Shown: piece by piece, positions 30,045-39,438 of the stretch
Position numbering within the stretch: position 1 is the stretch's first letter
Layout: each line of letters opens with the position of its first letter
Origin: Nocardia cyriacigeorgica
GTDB lineage: Bacteria > Actinomycetota > Actinomycetes > Mycobacteriales > Mycobacteriaceae
Reading direction: 5' to 3'
Assembly: GCF_010858045.1 (NCBI RefSeq)
Contig: NZ_JAAGVC010000029.1
Span: 1 to 64,000 of the forward strand
DNA: 64,000 nucleotides
Position numbers and translations under genes: made by a program
The notes under the pieces: generated by a model
Seen by the model: the letters and a program-made list of their open reading frames with translations, nothing else
The model's database searches: none
What the model was told of the DNA's origin: nothing

Positions 30045-31805
30045 ATGATTCTGGATCCGAGTGGGCGTGGACCCACCGCCCGTCAGCTGACCTTGTCCGG
30101 GCTCGCGGTGCTGGCCACCATGGTGTTGCTGCTGAGCCTGCTGGCGCTGCGCTACACCGGCTACTTCGAGGCGAAGGTGCCCGTCACCGTCACGCTCACC
30201 AGCACCGGTGACGGGCTGCCCGCGCGCGCGGATGTGAAGTTTCGCGGCATGGTGGTCGGCGCGGTGAGCGCGGTCGACGTGGTGGCGGCCGGGCAGAGCC
30301 AGGAAGTGTTCGTCGATCTGAAACCCGCGGTGGCCGAGACCATCCCGGACAATGTGACCGCCCGGGTGATTCCGAACAACCTGTTCGGTGTCACCGCGAT
30401 CGAACTGGTCGACAACGGCCCGTCCGAGGGTGTCCTGCACGCGGGTTCGACCATTGCCGAGGACACCAGCGCAGGCACCGTCCAATTGCAGACCACGCTG
30501 ACGGTGCTGCGCGATGTGCTCGACAATATCCAGCCCGAGAAGCTGGGCCGGGTGCTGGCGACCTTCTCCGCGGCCCTCGATCCCGGCGCCCGCGTGCCCG
30601 GCTCGACCATCGAGCGGCTCGACAACTGGATCACCCAGGTGCGTGCCATCGACGGAGTGGGCGAGCTGCTCGGCGATCTCGGCCGCGCCACCACCGCGCT
30701 GAGCCAGTCGGCGCCCGAACTGGTCGGCGTCCTGTCCGAATCGGTGACGACCGCGCGCACCCTCACCGAACGCCGCGACAAACTGATCGCCCTGCTGGCC
30801 AATGCCAGCGGCGCCGTCGACTCGGTGAACAGCCTGTTCGCCCGTAACCCGAACGCGGCCAAGGAATTGGTGCCCGGCCTGGACGAACTGTTCGGCTCAT
30901 TGGCCCGCGACCCCGACGCCATCCCGTACACGGCGGCCAACCTCAACGCGACCTTGGAAAAGATGCAGTCGGTGTTCAGCTTCGGCCCACGCAAGCAGAT
31001 GGTATGGAAAATGGACGTCTCGTTCACCCCGTTCCAGCAGTACACGGCCGAGGATTGCCCGCACTACGGCGACATGTACGGCCCGCGCTGCGGTGGGCCG
31101 ACGGTGCCGACAGTGGCGCCGCCGCAGGAATATCCGCCGCAGATGTTGCCGCGGCGGCTCGATTCGGCGGGCCCGGCGCCGGCCGCGATCCCGGTGCCCG
31201 GTGTCGCGCCTGCGCCCCCACAGCCCGGCGCGCCCGCCATCCCCGGCTTGCCGTTCATTCCCGGGCTGCCCGCGATTCCCGGGATCACCGCGCCGGCTCC
31301 CGCTGCTCCCGCGCCAGCGGGCGTGGTGCCGGGGGCCGCTGGTAGCGCACCTGGTGGCGTGGTGCCGGGGGCCGCTGGTCGCGGACCTGGTGGTGCGGCG
31401 CCTGGTGCCGCCGGTAGCGCACCTGGTGGTGCCGCACCAGGGGCCGCCGGTGCGCCCGCTGGTTCGGCTCCGGGAGCCGCTGGTGCCGCGCCCGCGGCTG
31501 TGGCACCTGGACCGGCTGATGCCGCGCCTGCGGCCTCCGGCCCCGGATCGGGTGGTGCGTTACCTGACGTCGCCGCGCCCGGTGGTGCTCGCGTCGATTC
31601 CACCGGCGGCGCTCCGGTCGCGGCACCTGTGCCGGCAGGCCCGAAGCGCGTCGTCCCCCTCTCGGGTGCGACGGGTGCCCGTCCGGTCGCCACGGTGCGC
31701 GGTCACGCGGCGGTCGCCCAGATCGTCGGCGGCAAACCCACTGCCGCTCAGCTCCTGCTGCTCACGCCGCTGCTGGCCGGTGGATCCGTGGAGGTCTACG
31801 TATGA
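30045..31805 (+). CDS. mceA: MceA-type MCE protein with long collagen-like C-terminal tail
   Basis: First of six MCE subunits, 586 residues against roughly 400-450 usual for the subunit. It has a short cytoplasmic N-terminus, one anchor helix (LAVLATMVLLLSLLALRY), then the MCE domain beginning KVPVTVTLTSTGDGLPARAD, and the helical region that lines the lipid conduit. From about residue 360 to the end the chain is Pro/Ala/Gly-rich and includes a four-fold 12-residue repeat of the type PGAAGSAPGGAA. Start ATG 30045 is chosen because it gives the normal N-terminus; the frame is open further upstream inside yrbEB but that is a shadow. The stop overlaps mceB by four bases. The protein should sit in the periplasm/mycomembrane space, where the tail could span or bind cell wall. 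Confidence 0.93.
   Translation: MILDPSGRGPTARQLTLSGLAVLATMVLLLSLLALRYTGYFEAKVPVTVTLTSTGDGLPARADVKFRGMVVGAVSAVDVVAAGQSQEVFVDLKPAVAETIPDNVTARVIPNNLFGVTAIELVDNGPSEGVLHAGSTIAEDTSAGTVQLQTTLTVLRDVLDNIQPEKLGRVLATFSAALDPGARVPGSTIERLDNWITQVRAIDGVGELLGDLGRATTALSQSAPELVGVLSESVTTARTLTERRDKLIALLANASGAVDSVNSLFARNPNAAKELVPGLDELFGSLARDPDAIPYTAANLNATLEKMQSVFSFGPRKQMVWKMDVSFTPFQQYTAEDCPHYGDMYGPRCGGPTVPTVAPPQEYPPQMLPRRLDSAGPAPAAIPVPGVAPAPPQPGAPAIPGLPFIPGLPAIPGITAPAPAAPAPAGVVPGAAGSAPGGVVPGAAGRGPGGAAPGAAGSAPGGAAPGAAGAPAGSAPGAAGAAPAAVAPGPADAAPAASGPGSGGALPDVAAPGGARVDSTGGAPVAAPVPAGPKRVVPLSGATGARPVATVRGHAAVAQIVGGKPTAAQLLLLTPLLAGGSVEVYV
31329..31508 (+). repeat. In-frame 36-base tandem repeat in mceA
   Basis: Four to five units of 36 bases begin at 31329, 31365, 31401, 31437 and, degenerate, later. 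Each encodes a PGAAG-x-x-PGG-x-x type peptide. The period is a multiple of three, so copy number can change without frameshift. The first two unit starts are nearly identical at the DNA level. Confidence 0.8.
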
Positions 31806-32824
31806 AGTCGAGCAAGGCGCTGATCGGATTCAGCCTGTTCGCGGTGCTGGCAATCGTGCTCACCTACACCATCTGGTCCACCTTGCAGCGCTCGGTGTCC
31901 GGCGATACACACAGCTACTCGGCGACCTTCTCCGATGTGCTCGGCGTGCGCGTCGGTGACGACGTGCGCATGGCAGGCGTGCGGGTCGGCCGGGTCGACA
32001 GCATCGAATTCGATGCCGACTACAAGGCCCGGCTGGAATTCCGTATCCAGGACCGGCAGCGGCTCACCACCACCACCAAAGCCCTGGTGCGGTATCAGAA
32101 TCTGATCGGCCAGCGCTATATCGCGCTGATTCCCGGCGAAGGCGACGGCACGGTGCTCGAACCGGGCAGCCATATTCCGCTGGAGCGCACCGAACCGTCG
32201 TTCGACGTGTCGGCGCTGCTGTCGGGTTTCGAGCCGCTGTTCTCGGTGCTGCAACCAGACCAGGTGAATTCGCTGTCGGAGACGCTGATCCAGGCCCTCC
32301 AAGGTGACGGTGTATCGCTGAGTGCGCTGATCACGCAGGCGGCCGAGCTGGCCACCACCTTCGGCGAACGCGACGAGATCCTCGGCCAGGTGATCACCAA
32401 TCTGAGCAGCGTGATCGCCGGCCTGGCCAATCGCAGCAAGGAATTGGAAACGCTCATCACGCAGGCCAGATCGCTGGTGGAAGCGCTGTACACCGAGGGT
32501 GAATCGTTGAAGAGTTCGGTCGACCAGGTGGCGACCTCCACCGATGCGCTGGTCGGGTTGATCACCCAGGTCAAACCGGATATGGCACGGGCGCAGAACA
32601 TGGCGACCAGTGGTGTGGCGTTGCTGCTGCTCAATGGCGCCGCACTGGATCAGGCCGCGATCGAGCTGCCGAATGTGCTCAATGGCCTGGCCCGGTTCAC
32701 CAGCTACGGCGCTTACGCCAATGCCTATATCTGCCGCCTCGATGTGTCGCTGTGGGGCGTGCTGCTGCCACCGGGACTGTTCTCGCAGGTCGGTGGCGAA
32801 TCCCAATCGGAGGTGTGCCGGTGA
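31802..32824 (+). CDS. mceB: MceB-type MCE lipid-transport protein
   Basis: A 340-residue MCE subunit. It has a single N-terminal anchor (ALIGFSLFAVLAIVLTYTIW) and the MCE domain with VRVGDDVRMAGVRVGRVDSI (about residues 50-70), then a long predicted helical region of leucine- and glutamine-rich heptads. It begins within the ATGA overlap with mceA and ends in a one-base TGATG overlap with mceC. MCE proteins of actinobacteria assemble as a heterohexamer A-F forming a tunnel between inner membrane and mycomembrane. The lipid carried by this operon cannot be told from sequence. Confidence 0.93.
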   Translation: MKSSKALIGFSLFAVLAIVLTYTIWSTLQRSVSGDTHSYSATFSDVLGVRVGDDVRMAGVRVGRVDSIEFDADYKARLEFRIQDRQRLTTTTKALVRYQNLIGQRYIALIPGEGDGTVLEPGSHIPLERTEPSFDVSALLSGFEPLFSVLQPDQVNSLSETLIQALQGDGVSLSALITQAAELATTFGERDEILGQVITNLSSVIAGLANRSKELETLITQARSLVEALYTEGESLKSSVDQVATSTDALVGLITQVKPDMARAQNMATSGVALLLLNGAALDQAAIELPNVLNGLARFTSYGAYANAYICRLDVSLWGVLLPPGLFSQVGGESQSEVCR

Positions 32825-33834
32825 TGGCACGAATACGACTGCCGAAGTATTCCTCGAATCGGTTTCTGTGGCTCGGGGTCGGCGCTGCCGCGGCGGTGGT
32901 GCTGCTGCTGGTCGGTTCCAGCGTGATCTCCCAGGCGCGGTTGTCGGACAAGACCATTCAGGTGGAGTTCGCGCAGGCGGCCGGTTTGCGGCCGGGGGCG
33001 ACAGTGGATGTCTCGGGCATCGAGGTCGGTGCGGTCCAGGCGGTACAGCTGGTCGACGACAAAGTGGTGGTCGATCTGCGGATTCGCCGCGATATGCGGC
33101 TGGGCCCGGATGCCCGTGCCGCAATCAAGATGTCGACCATTCTGGGCCGACTGCACATCGAGCTCACCCCGGGCGACGGTAAGGGGTTGCCGGACAACCG
33201 GATTCCGATCGAGAACACCTCGGTGCCCTACAACCTCGGCAAGGTGATCCAGGACTCGAAGTACAAGTCCTCGTTCGAACGCATCGAACGCATCGATCCG
33301 GAGAAATTGCGCACGGCACTGGATGTGTTCGACCAGCAGATGGGTGAATCCCCGGAGCTGGCGATCACCGCGCTCGACAGCATCGGTGCGCTGGCCAAGG
33401 TGATCAATGATCGCCGCGACGAGGTCGATGTGCTGTTGAAGGGCCTCGACCAGGTGTCGCAATTGGCTGCCGACAATCAGAACAGTGTGCTGTTGCTGCT
33501 CACCCGCGGCGAGGCGATCGGCAACGCGGTCGCGCTGCGGCAGAACCTGCTGCGGCAATTGCTCGACAATGTGGCCGCGCTGTCGGCACTGCTGCGCGAG
33601 ATGGGCATCGAGAACAACGATCAACTCGGGCCGCTGATCCAGAACCTGAACACCATGACCCAGGGGCTGGAGAAGAACCGCGACAACCTGGACCGGCTCT
33701 ACGAGATCATGCCGATCGCCCTGCGCCAGTTCAACAATGCCCTCGGCAACGGGCCCTACGGCGATGTCTGGGCGCCGTGGTTCCTGCCGGACAACTGGCT
33801 GTGTTTCGCCCAGGCCGTACAGGGGTGCAGCTGA
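32824..33834 (+). CDS. mceC: MceC-type MCE lipid-transport protein
   Basis: A 336-residue MCE subunit: N-terminal anchor (LWLGVGAAAAVVLLLVGSSV), MCE domain with GLRPGATVDVSGIEVGAVQA, helical region, and a C-terminal WFLPDNWLCFAQAVQGCS with two Cys that may form a disulfide outside the cytoplasm. ATG 32824 overlaps the mceB stop by one base; an in-frame GTG three bases earlier is possible. It ends in a TGATG overlap with the next MCE gene. Confidence 0.92.
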   Translation: MARIRLPKYSSNRFLWLGVGAAAAVVLLLVGSSVISQARLSDKTIQVEFAQAAGLRPGATVDVSGIEVGAVQAVQLVDDKVVVDLRIRRDMRLGPDARAAIKMSTILGRLHIELTPGDGKGLPDNRIPIENTSVPYNLGKVIQDSKYKSSFERIERIDPEKLRTALDVFDQQMGESPELAITALDSIGALAKVINDRRDEVDVLLKGLDQVSQLAADNQNSVLLLLTRGEAIGNAVALRQNLLRQLLDNVAALSALLREMGIENNDQLGPLIQNLNTMTQGLEKNRDNLDRLYEIMPIALRQFNNALGNGPYGDVWAPWFLPDNWLCFAQAVQGCS

Positions 33835-34934
33835 TGAGAATCCGCACGATCATTCGCACCGCCGCGTTGTGTGTCGCGGCGACGCTGGCGGCGGGATGCG
33901 CGCTGCTGCCGGAGAGCATCAGTTCGCTGCCGAATGAGTATCTCGGCGAACACATGCGGATCAGCGCCGATTTCGAGAATGTCGCAGGCCTGTACGCGGG
34001 CAATGAGGTGGCCATTCTCGGCGTGCCGGTGGGCCGGGTGGACACCGTCACGGCCAAGGGCAGTTATGTCCAGGTCACCATGTCCATCGATAAGGGCGTC
34101 AAGGTGCCCGAAAACGCGATGGCAGCGCTCATTTCACCGCAGCTCATCACCAACCGGCACGTCGAATTGGCGCCCGCCTATTCGGGGGAAGGCCCGCTGC
34201 TGGCCGACGGCGCGCATATTCCGCTGGAACGGACGCGGGTGCCGGTGGAGCTCGATCGCATTCTGGAGAACTTCGATCAGCTCGGCGCCGCGCTCAAAGG
34301 CGATAACGCCCAGGGCCCGATGGCGAGCCGGGTGCTGTTTCCGCTGCTGGAAGGCAATGGCGATCGACTGCGCGCGACCCTGGACGCGCTGTCGTCGGCG
34401 TTCGAGGTGTCCTTCGCCAACAAGGACCAGATCGCCAACACCATCATCAAACTCAACGAGATCACCCAGATCATCGCCCAGAACGATCAGACCGTCCGCG
34501 ATTTCAGCGGCAGGCTCACCGAGCTGGTGCAGTTGATGGGCGAGCAGTCACCCGGCCTGCAGGCGGTGCTGACCCAGCTCAACGATTTCGTGAACAACAC
34601 CTCCTCGGTGGTCGGCCAGAATTCCGATCAGCTGGCCGGTGCGTTACAGCGGTTCACCACCATCACCGCCCAGATGCGCGCCAACGCGCGCGGCCTCACC
34701 GAATTGGTCGACGTCGCGCCGCTGTTCTTCGAGAACTTCTCCAACGCCGTCAGCCGTGAACACCGGGCACTGCGGTTGCACGGACTGCTGGACAAGGCGG
34801 TGCTCGACGGCGAGGTGCTCTCACTGTTCTGTGAGCGCGTGCAGATGCGCTCCGACGGTTGCCGCACCGGCAAGATCCAGGATTTCGGTCCCGATTTCGG
34901 GCTGACGGCCGCATTGCTCGGACTCACGAAATGA
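33834..34934 (+). CDS. mceD: MceD-position MCE protein with lipoprotein signal
   Basis: Fourth MCE gene, 366 residues. The N-terminus is a lipoprotein-type signal: basic MRIRTIIR, a hydrophobic core, and LAAGC with the candidate lipidated Cys at residue 22. The MCE domain follows with GLYAGNEVAILGVPVGRVDT, then the helical region and a Cys-containing C-terminus (LFCERVQMRSDGC). Naming is by position. In well-studied mycobacterial operons the E subunit is the lipoprotein, so a lipobox here as well as in the next gene is notable. Translation is coupled to both neighbours by 1- and 4-base overlaps. Confidence 0.9.
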   Translation: MRIRTIIRTAALCVAATLAAGCALLPESISSLPNEYLGEHMRISADFENVAGLYAGNEVAILGVPVGRVDTVTAKGSYVQVTMSIDKGVKVPENAMAALISPQLITNRHVELAPAYSGEGPLLADGAHIPLERTRVPVELDRILENFDQLGAALKGDNAQGPMASRVLFPLLEGNGDRLRATLDALSSAFEVSFANKDQIANTIIKLNEITQIIAQNDQTVRDFSGRLTELVQLMGEQSPGLQAVLTQLNDFVNNTSSVVGQNSDQLAGALQRFTTITAQMRANARGLTELVDVAPLFFENFSNAVSREHRALRLHGLLDKAVLDGEVLSLFCERVQMRSDGCRTGKIQDFGPDFGLTAALLGLTK

Positions 34935-36091
34935 GAGTGATGATTCGCAGGACAGTGCTGATCCGCAGGACACTCGGCGCCTTCGCCGTCGTACTCACCG
35001 TGGGCGCCGCGACCGGCTGCGGGATCACGGTGGAGAACGTGCCGATGCCGAAGCCGGGTATCGGCGGCCCCGGCTACACCATTCGCGCGGCCTTCCGTGA
35101 CGCGCTGAATCTGCCCGATCGCGCGCATGTGAAGATCGGCGGCACCGATATCGGTGTGGTCACCGATATCTCCACCACCAATTTCATCGCCGATGTGGAA
35201 ATGCTCATCCGCGAGGACATCGAGCTGCCGCGCGGCACCACCGCCGAATTGCGCCAGGCCACCCCGCTCGGTGACATCTTCATCGCGATGACTCTGCCGC
35301 CGGCCACCGCCGAGACCGAGCTGCTGCAACCCGGCGACGTCATCAGCACCGAACACACCGGGGCCGGCGCGTCCGTGGAAGAGCTGATGGTGTCGGTATC
35401 GATGCTGATCAACGGCGGCGGTCTCAATCAGGCCGCCGAGATCACCGCGCAGATGGATTCGATGTTCGGTGGGCGCGCACCCCAGGTGGCGCACATGATC
35501 ACCGAACTCACCAGCGTGCTCGCCGCGCTCAATGCCCGCACCGGCGATATCGACAGTGTGCTGTCCGGGGTGAATGTGCTGACCGGCGAACTCGCCGCGC
35601 GCAAGGCGGAATTGGGCCAGGCGGCCGACACCTTCCCCGGACTGCTCGGACTGGTGGCCGAGAACAATCGCGATATCTCCGCGCTGATCAACAAGGTGTC
35701 GGTCACCATGGCCGCACTCGGCGATTTCACCAACACCACCGGCGACGATTTCGTGAGCCTGTTCGACAGCATCCAGCGGTTGATGTCGGGGTTCACCCAG
35801 ATGGGCGGCGATCTCGGGCAGCTGCTCGAACGGTTCCATTCGATCTACCCCTCACTGGAAGCCACCCTCGAGGGGCCGACGCTGGCCGTCGCGGCGACGG
35901 TGTCGTACCTGAGTGTCGGCGCGCTGACCGATCCGACCGGCAGCCGGCTGCCCGAGGTCGGCGATGTGCCCGCGTTCATCGGCAGCCTCGCGCAGGTGAT
36001 CCAGAAGGTGATCGGCCGGGTCACCAGTCCGCCGCAGCCGGTGCCGGGGCAGCCGGCGCCGCAGCCCGCTCCGCAGGATGGTGAGCGGTGA
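34931..36091 (+). CDS. mceE: MceE-type MCE lipoprotein
   Basis: A 386-residue MCE subunit with a lipoprotein-type signal: RR-rich start, hydrophobic stretch FAVVLTVGA, then AATGC with Cys at residue 30. The MCE domain contains NLPDRAHVKIGGTDIGVVTD. The helical region follows, and the C-terminus ends in a short Pro/Gln tail (PPQPVPGQPAPQPAPQ). It is the LprK-equivalent by position. Start at 34931 lies in an ATGA overlap with the preceding gene; its stop overlaps the GTG start of mceF. Confidence 0.92.
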   Translation: MRVMIRRTVLIRRTLGAFAVVLTVGAATGCGITVENVPMPKPGIGGPGYTIRAAFRDALNLPDRAHVKIGGTDIGVVTDISTTNFIADVEMLIREDIELPRGTTAELRQATPLGDIFIAMTLPPATAETELLQPGDVISTEHTGAGASVEELMVSVSMLINGGGLNQAAEITAQMDSMFGGRAPQVAHMITELTSVLAALNARTGDIDSVLSGVNVLTGELAARKAELGQAADTFPGLLGLVAENNRDISALINKVSVTMAALGDFTNTTGDDFVSLFDSIQRLMSGFTQMGGDLGQLLERFHSIYPSLEATLEGPTLAVAATVSYLSVGALTDPTGSRLPEVGDVPAFIGSLAQVIQKVIGRVTSPPQPVPGQPAPQPAPQDGER

Positions 36092-37266
36092 ACATCCCGC
36101 TGTGGAATTACCTGGTTCGTCGTCGCGTCGCGATCGCGAACCTCGGGCTCGTGGTGATCCTGGTGCTCGGGTCCTGGTATCTGGGTGCCGAGGTGCTGCG
36201 GATCAATCCGCTGCCGAACACCTACGCGGTGACCGTCGAACTGCGCGGTTCCGGCGGGTTGCTGGCCGGCAACGACGTCACCTTCCGCGGCACCAGGGTC
36301 GGCCGGGTGCGCGAGGTGCGGGTGACCGAGACCGGCATCGCCGCGGTGGCCGAGATCGACTCGTCGGCCCGGATCCCGGTGGGCGGCACCGTCGCCGTCG
36401 GGCGGCTTTCGGCGGCGGGCGAGCAGTACCTCGATTTCCGGCCGGATGCCGATACCGGGCCCTACCTGGACGACGGCGCGGTCGTGGATGTGGCGAACAC
36501 CTCGACGCCGGTGTCGGTGCAGTCGGTGCTGACCAATGTCAGCGGTCTGATCGGCGGGCTCAATCCCGAACGGCTCACCGTCATCGTGAACGAGCTGGAC
36601 AAGGCGCTGGCCGGCGGCCCGGATCGGTTGCGCAACATGATCTCCGGGATCAGCCGGGCCATGGCCGGGCTCAATGATCTGCTGCCGCAGACCCGTCAGC
36701 TGATCGAGAATCTCGGCGTCATCGCCGAGACCACCTCGCACGCCCAGCCCGACCTGACCACCCTCACCACAGGTGCGGGTGCGCTGTTCGACCAGCTCAC
36801 CGCCGCCGACCAAGAGGTGCGCCGGTTCCTGGATCTGGCTCCGGATCAGCTCGCGACTCTCGGCGGCTTCGTGCAGGCCACCGAGGATCCGATCACCAAC
36901 CTGGTCACCAATTTCGTCGCCATCACCAAGGCCGCGAAACTGCGCGCCCCGGCCATCGCCGCACTGTTCCCGGCGCTGCGCGAAGGGTCGGCCGCCATCG
37001 GCATCCCCGCCCACGACGGCGCCTATCACACCCTGGTGGACCCCTGGCCGCGCCCGACCTGCGAATACGACACCATCCCCGTCGTCCCGACCACCGCGAC
37101 CGCGGACACCCGGGTGCGCCTCTACAACTACTGCATCACCACCAACCCGGCCTTGCAGGTGCGCGGTTCCGCCAATGCCCCGCGCCCGAACGTCCCCGAC
37201 AACACCGCGGGCCCGCCGCCGGGCGTCTCCGGCAACGAACTCTCCCGCCCGATCCCCGGCAGATAG
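36088..37266 (+). CDS. mceF: MceF-type MCE lipid-transport protein
   Basis: Last of the six MCE subunits, 392 residues. The GTG start lies in a GTGA overlap with mceE. It has an N-terminal anchor (IANLGLVVILVLGSWYLG), an MCE domain with GGLLAGNDVTFRGTRVGRVR, a long helical part and a C-terminal Cys pair (PRPTCEYD and YNYCITT) before a short Pro-rich tail. It completes the A-F set. The Mce-associated gene starts 13 bases downstream. Confidence 0.93.
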   Translation: MNIPLWNYLVRRRVAIANLGLVVILVLGSWYLGAEVLRINPLPNTYAVTVELRGSGGLLAGNDVTFRGTRVGRVREVRVTETGIAAVAEIDSSARIPVGGTVAVGRLSAAGEQYLDFRPDADTGPYLDDGAVVDVANTSTPVSVQSVLTNVSGLIGGLNPERLTVIVNELDKALAGGPDRLRNMISGISRAMAGLNDLLPQTRQLIENLGVIAETTSHAQPDLTTLTTGAGALFDQLTAADQEVRRFLDLAPDQLATLGGFVQATEDPITNLVTNFVAITKAAKLRAPAIAALFPALREGSAAIGIPAHDGAYHTLVDPWPRPTCEYDTIPVVPTTATADTRVRLYNYCITTNPALQVRGSANAPRPNVPDNTAGPPPGVSGNELSRPIPGR

Positions 37267-37278
37267 GACCGAATCAGT

Positions 37279-38187
37279 ATGAGCACCAAAGGCACCGACC
37301 CTGCCGCCACGGACGCGGTGAACGAGCTGAGCATCGCGGTGGAACGGACGGAAACGCGGTCGCGCGGAACCGCCGCACCCAGCTCGGCAAGCTCGGCTAC
37401 TGATCCAGTTGCCGAACACGGATCCGAGTCCGCCGTGGTCGGCGCGCCCGCAGTGACCGCCGATGCGTCCGCCGGCGAACAGGACGCGGCGGCGACCGAA
37501 ACGGTTCAGCAGGCAGACAGCGATCCAGAGTCGACCGTGGCCCCCGCACTCTCGAAGCAGGACCGCCCGGCCGCCCCGCCGCCGTCCGAGGAGGCGACCA
37601 CACCCGGCGAACCGCCCGCCACGCGCATACGCCCACTCGGGAAGCTGACCGCCATGGTCGGCCGGCGTGGCGGGCAACGACCGACCGCGCGCGTCCTGGC
37701 CGCCCGGTGCGCCGTGGTGGTGCTGCTGGTCGCCGCCGCCGCGTCGACGTTGTACTTCTACCTCCAGGATCGCGACAAGGACGCGGTGCTGGACGCGCAG
37801 GAACAGGCGCGGCAGGCGGCCTGCGAATACGCCCCGGTACTGGCGAATTACGACGCGAAGAACCTCGACCCGTACTTCCGCGCGGTGCTCGACGGTGCCA
37901 CCGGCGACTGGCGCCAGCAGTTCGAAGCCACCAGCCAGGAGTTGCGCGACGTGCTCGCGCAGGGGCAGGTCGTCTCGGCGGCCAGTGATGTGCAGTGCGC
38001 GATCAAATCCGGTGACCAGACCTCGGCGGAGGCCATCGTGGTGATCGGCCAGACCATCACCAGTCTCGGCACCCAGGGGCAGCCCGCGCCGGGGCAGCTG
38101 TCGATGGTGATGCGGATGGAGAAGTCCGGGGACCGCTGGCTGGTCAACGACATGAACGCACCGCTGGCGCCGTCACCGCAGCCCTGA
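37279..38187 (+). CDS. Mce-associated membrane protein (Mas) with long disordered acidic N-terminus
   Basis: A 302-residue accessory protein of the mce operon. Residues 1-120 are Ala/Ser/Pro/Glu-rich and look disordered. One transmembrane helix (CAVVVLLVAAAASTLYFYLQ) lies around residues 144-165. The outer domain holds two Cys (QAACEYAPVL and DVQCAIKS) and ends RWLVNDMNAPLAP, typical of Mce-associated proteins, which stabilise the transport complex. Start ATG 37279 is the only one upstream of the domain. It converges with the TetR gene only ten bases away, leaving no room for a separate terminator. Confidence 0.85.
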   Translation: MSTKGTDPAATDAVNELSIAVERTETRSRGTAAPSSASSATDPVAEHGSESAVVGAPAVTADASAGEQDAAATETVQQADSDPESTVAPALSKQDRPAAPPPSEEATTPGEPPATRIRPLGKLTAMVGRRGGQRPTARVLAARCAVVVLLVAAAASTLYFYLQDRDKDAVLDAQEQARQAACEYAPVLANYDAKNLDPYFRAVLDGATGDWRQQFEATSQELRDVLAQGQVVSAASDVQCAIKSGDQTSAEAIVVIGQTITSLGTQGQPAPGQLSMVMRMEKSGDRWLVNDMNAPLAPSPQP

Positions 38188-38196
38188 CGGCCGGGC

Positions 38197-39438
38197 TCAC
38201 CGCCCGAACAGCACCTGCCGCATCAGCGCGGCCACCCGCCGGCGGGAGCAGGCCGGGTCCACCGAACCGAACCGCTGCCCGAGATCGACCACCATGGCCA
38301 GCGCGGCATGCACCAGCACCCGCGCGGATGCCGCGGGAAGTTCGGGCCGCACCGCCATCAGCAGCTTGGCCCACTCTTCGACATTGAGCCGCTGGATGTT
38401 TCGCAGCACGGTGCGTTCCTCGGCGGGCACATTACTCATCTCGGCGTAGTAGACGAAGGTCAGCTCGCGTTCGGCGAATGAGCCGTCGACGAACAGGTCG
38501 ATGAGGGTGTGCAGGGCCTGCTCGGGGCCGTCGGATCCGGCGACGGCGGGGCCGATGGCGGCCGAAACCCGGTCGGCCGCACGGCGAAACGCGGCGGCCA
38601 GGATATCGCCCTTCCCGCGATAGAAGCGGTACACCGCCGAGGAGGCGGGCAGCCCGGCGGCGGTCGCGATGTCCTCGACACTCACATTCGGGTAGCCGCG
38701 TTCGTGGAACAGTTCCACCGCGCGCACCAGCAGCAGTTCGTGTTTGAAGGTCAGCGGGATCTCGCGCGCCGTGGTGGCCTCGGTGTCGTCGCCGGGCATG
38801 GGCAGCCGGGTGTCGGCCAGGGCGCGGCAGGCGGCGCCGAGCTGATCGGTCAGTGAACGCACCGGGATCGCCACATGGTGGTCGCCGATGCTGCTCAGCA
38901 CGCTCAGCAGCGCCGCCGTCAGCACCGCGCGGTCGCGTACCGGCAGGTCGGGGCGGTAGTCGCCGAGGGCCTCGCGCAGTGCGCTGTCGACCACCGTGAG
39001 CTGGGTGTGCAGCAGGGCGGCGTCATCGGGTTCGAGGTAGCGGCGTTGCCAGCGCAGCAGCGCGGCACTGCGCCGGTTGACGATGGAGGCGCCGATCAGC
39101 GCGTCCAGCTCGTGTTCGAGCCGCTCGCGCGCGGTCCACTGCCGTGCGTCCTCGGGGAGCCGCACCGCTTCCACGCTCAGCCTGCCCAGCCGCAGCGTTT
39201 CCTCACGGAACAGCGCGTATTTGCTCGGGTAGTGCCGATACAGCGCGGTGGAACTGATATCGAGGCGCGAGGCGATGTCCTCCATGCTCACCCCGTGATA
39301 GCCGAGCGATCCGAACGCTTCGGCCGACGCCGCGGCGATCTGCGCGCGGCGGTCGCGCGGCCTGCGCCGCACCGACCGAGACCCGGTGGTCTCGCCCGCG
39401 GCCGTCTCCCGCGTCGCGCGGCGATTCCGGGCACCCAT
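38197..39438 (-). CDS. Double-domain TetR-family regulator, copy 1
   Basis: A 413-residue protein made of two TetR units in one chain. The first helix-turn-helix (AQIAAASAEAFGSLGYHGVS then ALYRHYPSKYALF) covers about residues 30-78. The second (ELLLVRAVELFHERGYPNVS then AVYRFYRGKGDILAAAF) is near residues 228-280. Each is followed by a helical ligand-type domain. One chain may therefore act like a TetR dimer. It sits convergent to the mce operon and downstream of a paralogue of the same layout. Start is ATG at 39438. Its target is not shown by sequence; the adjacent mce and acetoacetyl-CoA synthetase genes are the natural candidates. Confidence 0.9.
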   Translation of the reverse strand: MGARNRRATRETAAGETTGSRSVRRRPRDRRAQIAAASAEAFGSLGYHGVSMEDIASRLDISSTALYRHYPSKYALFREETLRLGRLSVEAVRLPEDARQWTARERLEHELDALIGASIVNRRSAALLRWQRRYLEPDDAALLHTQLTVVDSALREALGDYRPDLPVRDRAVLTAALLSVLSSIGDHHVAIPVRSLTDQLGAACRALADTRLPMPGDDTEATTAREIPLTFKHELLLVRAVELFHERGYPNVSVEDIATAAGLPASSAVYRFYRGKGDILAAAFRRAADRVSAAIGPAVAGSDGPEQALHTLIDLFVDGSFAERELTFVYYAEMSNVPAEERTVLRNIQRLNVEEWAKLLMAVRPELPAASARVLVHAALAMVVDLGQRFGSVDPACSRRRVAALMRQVLFGR

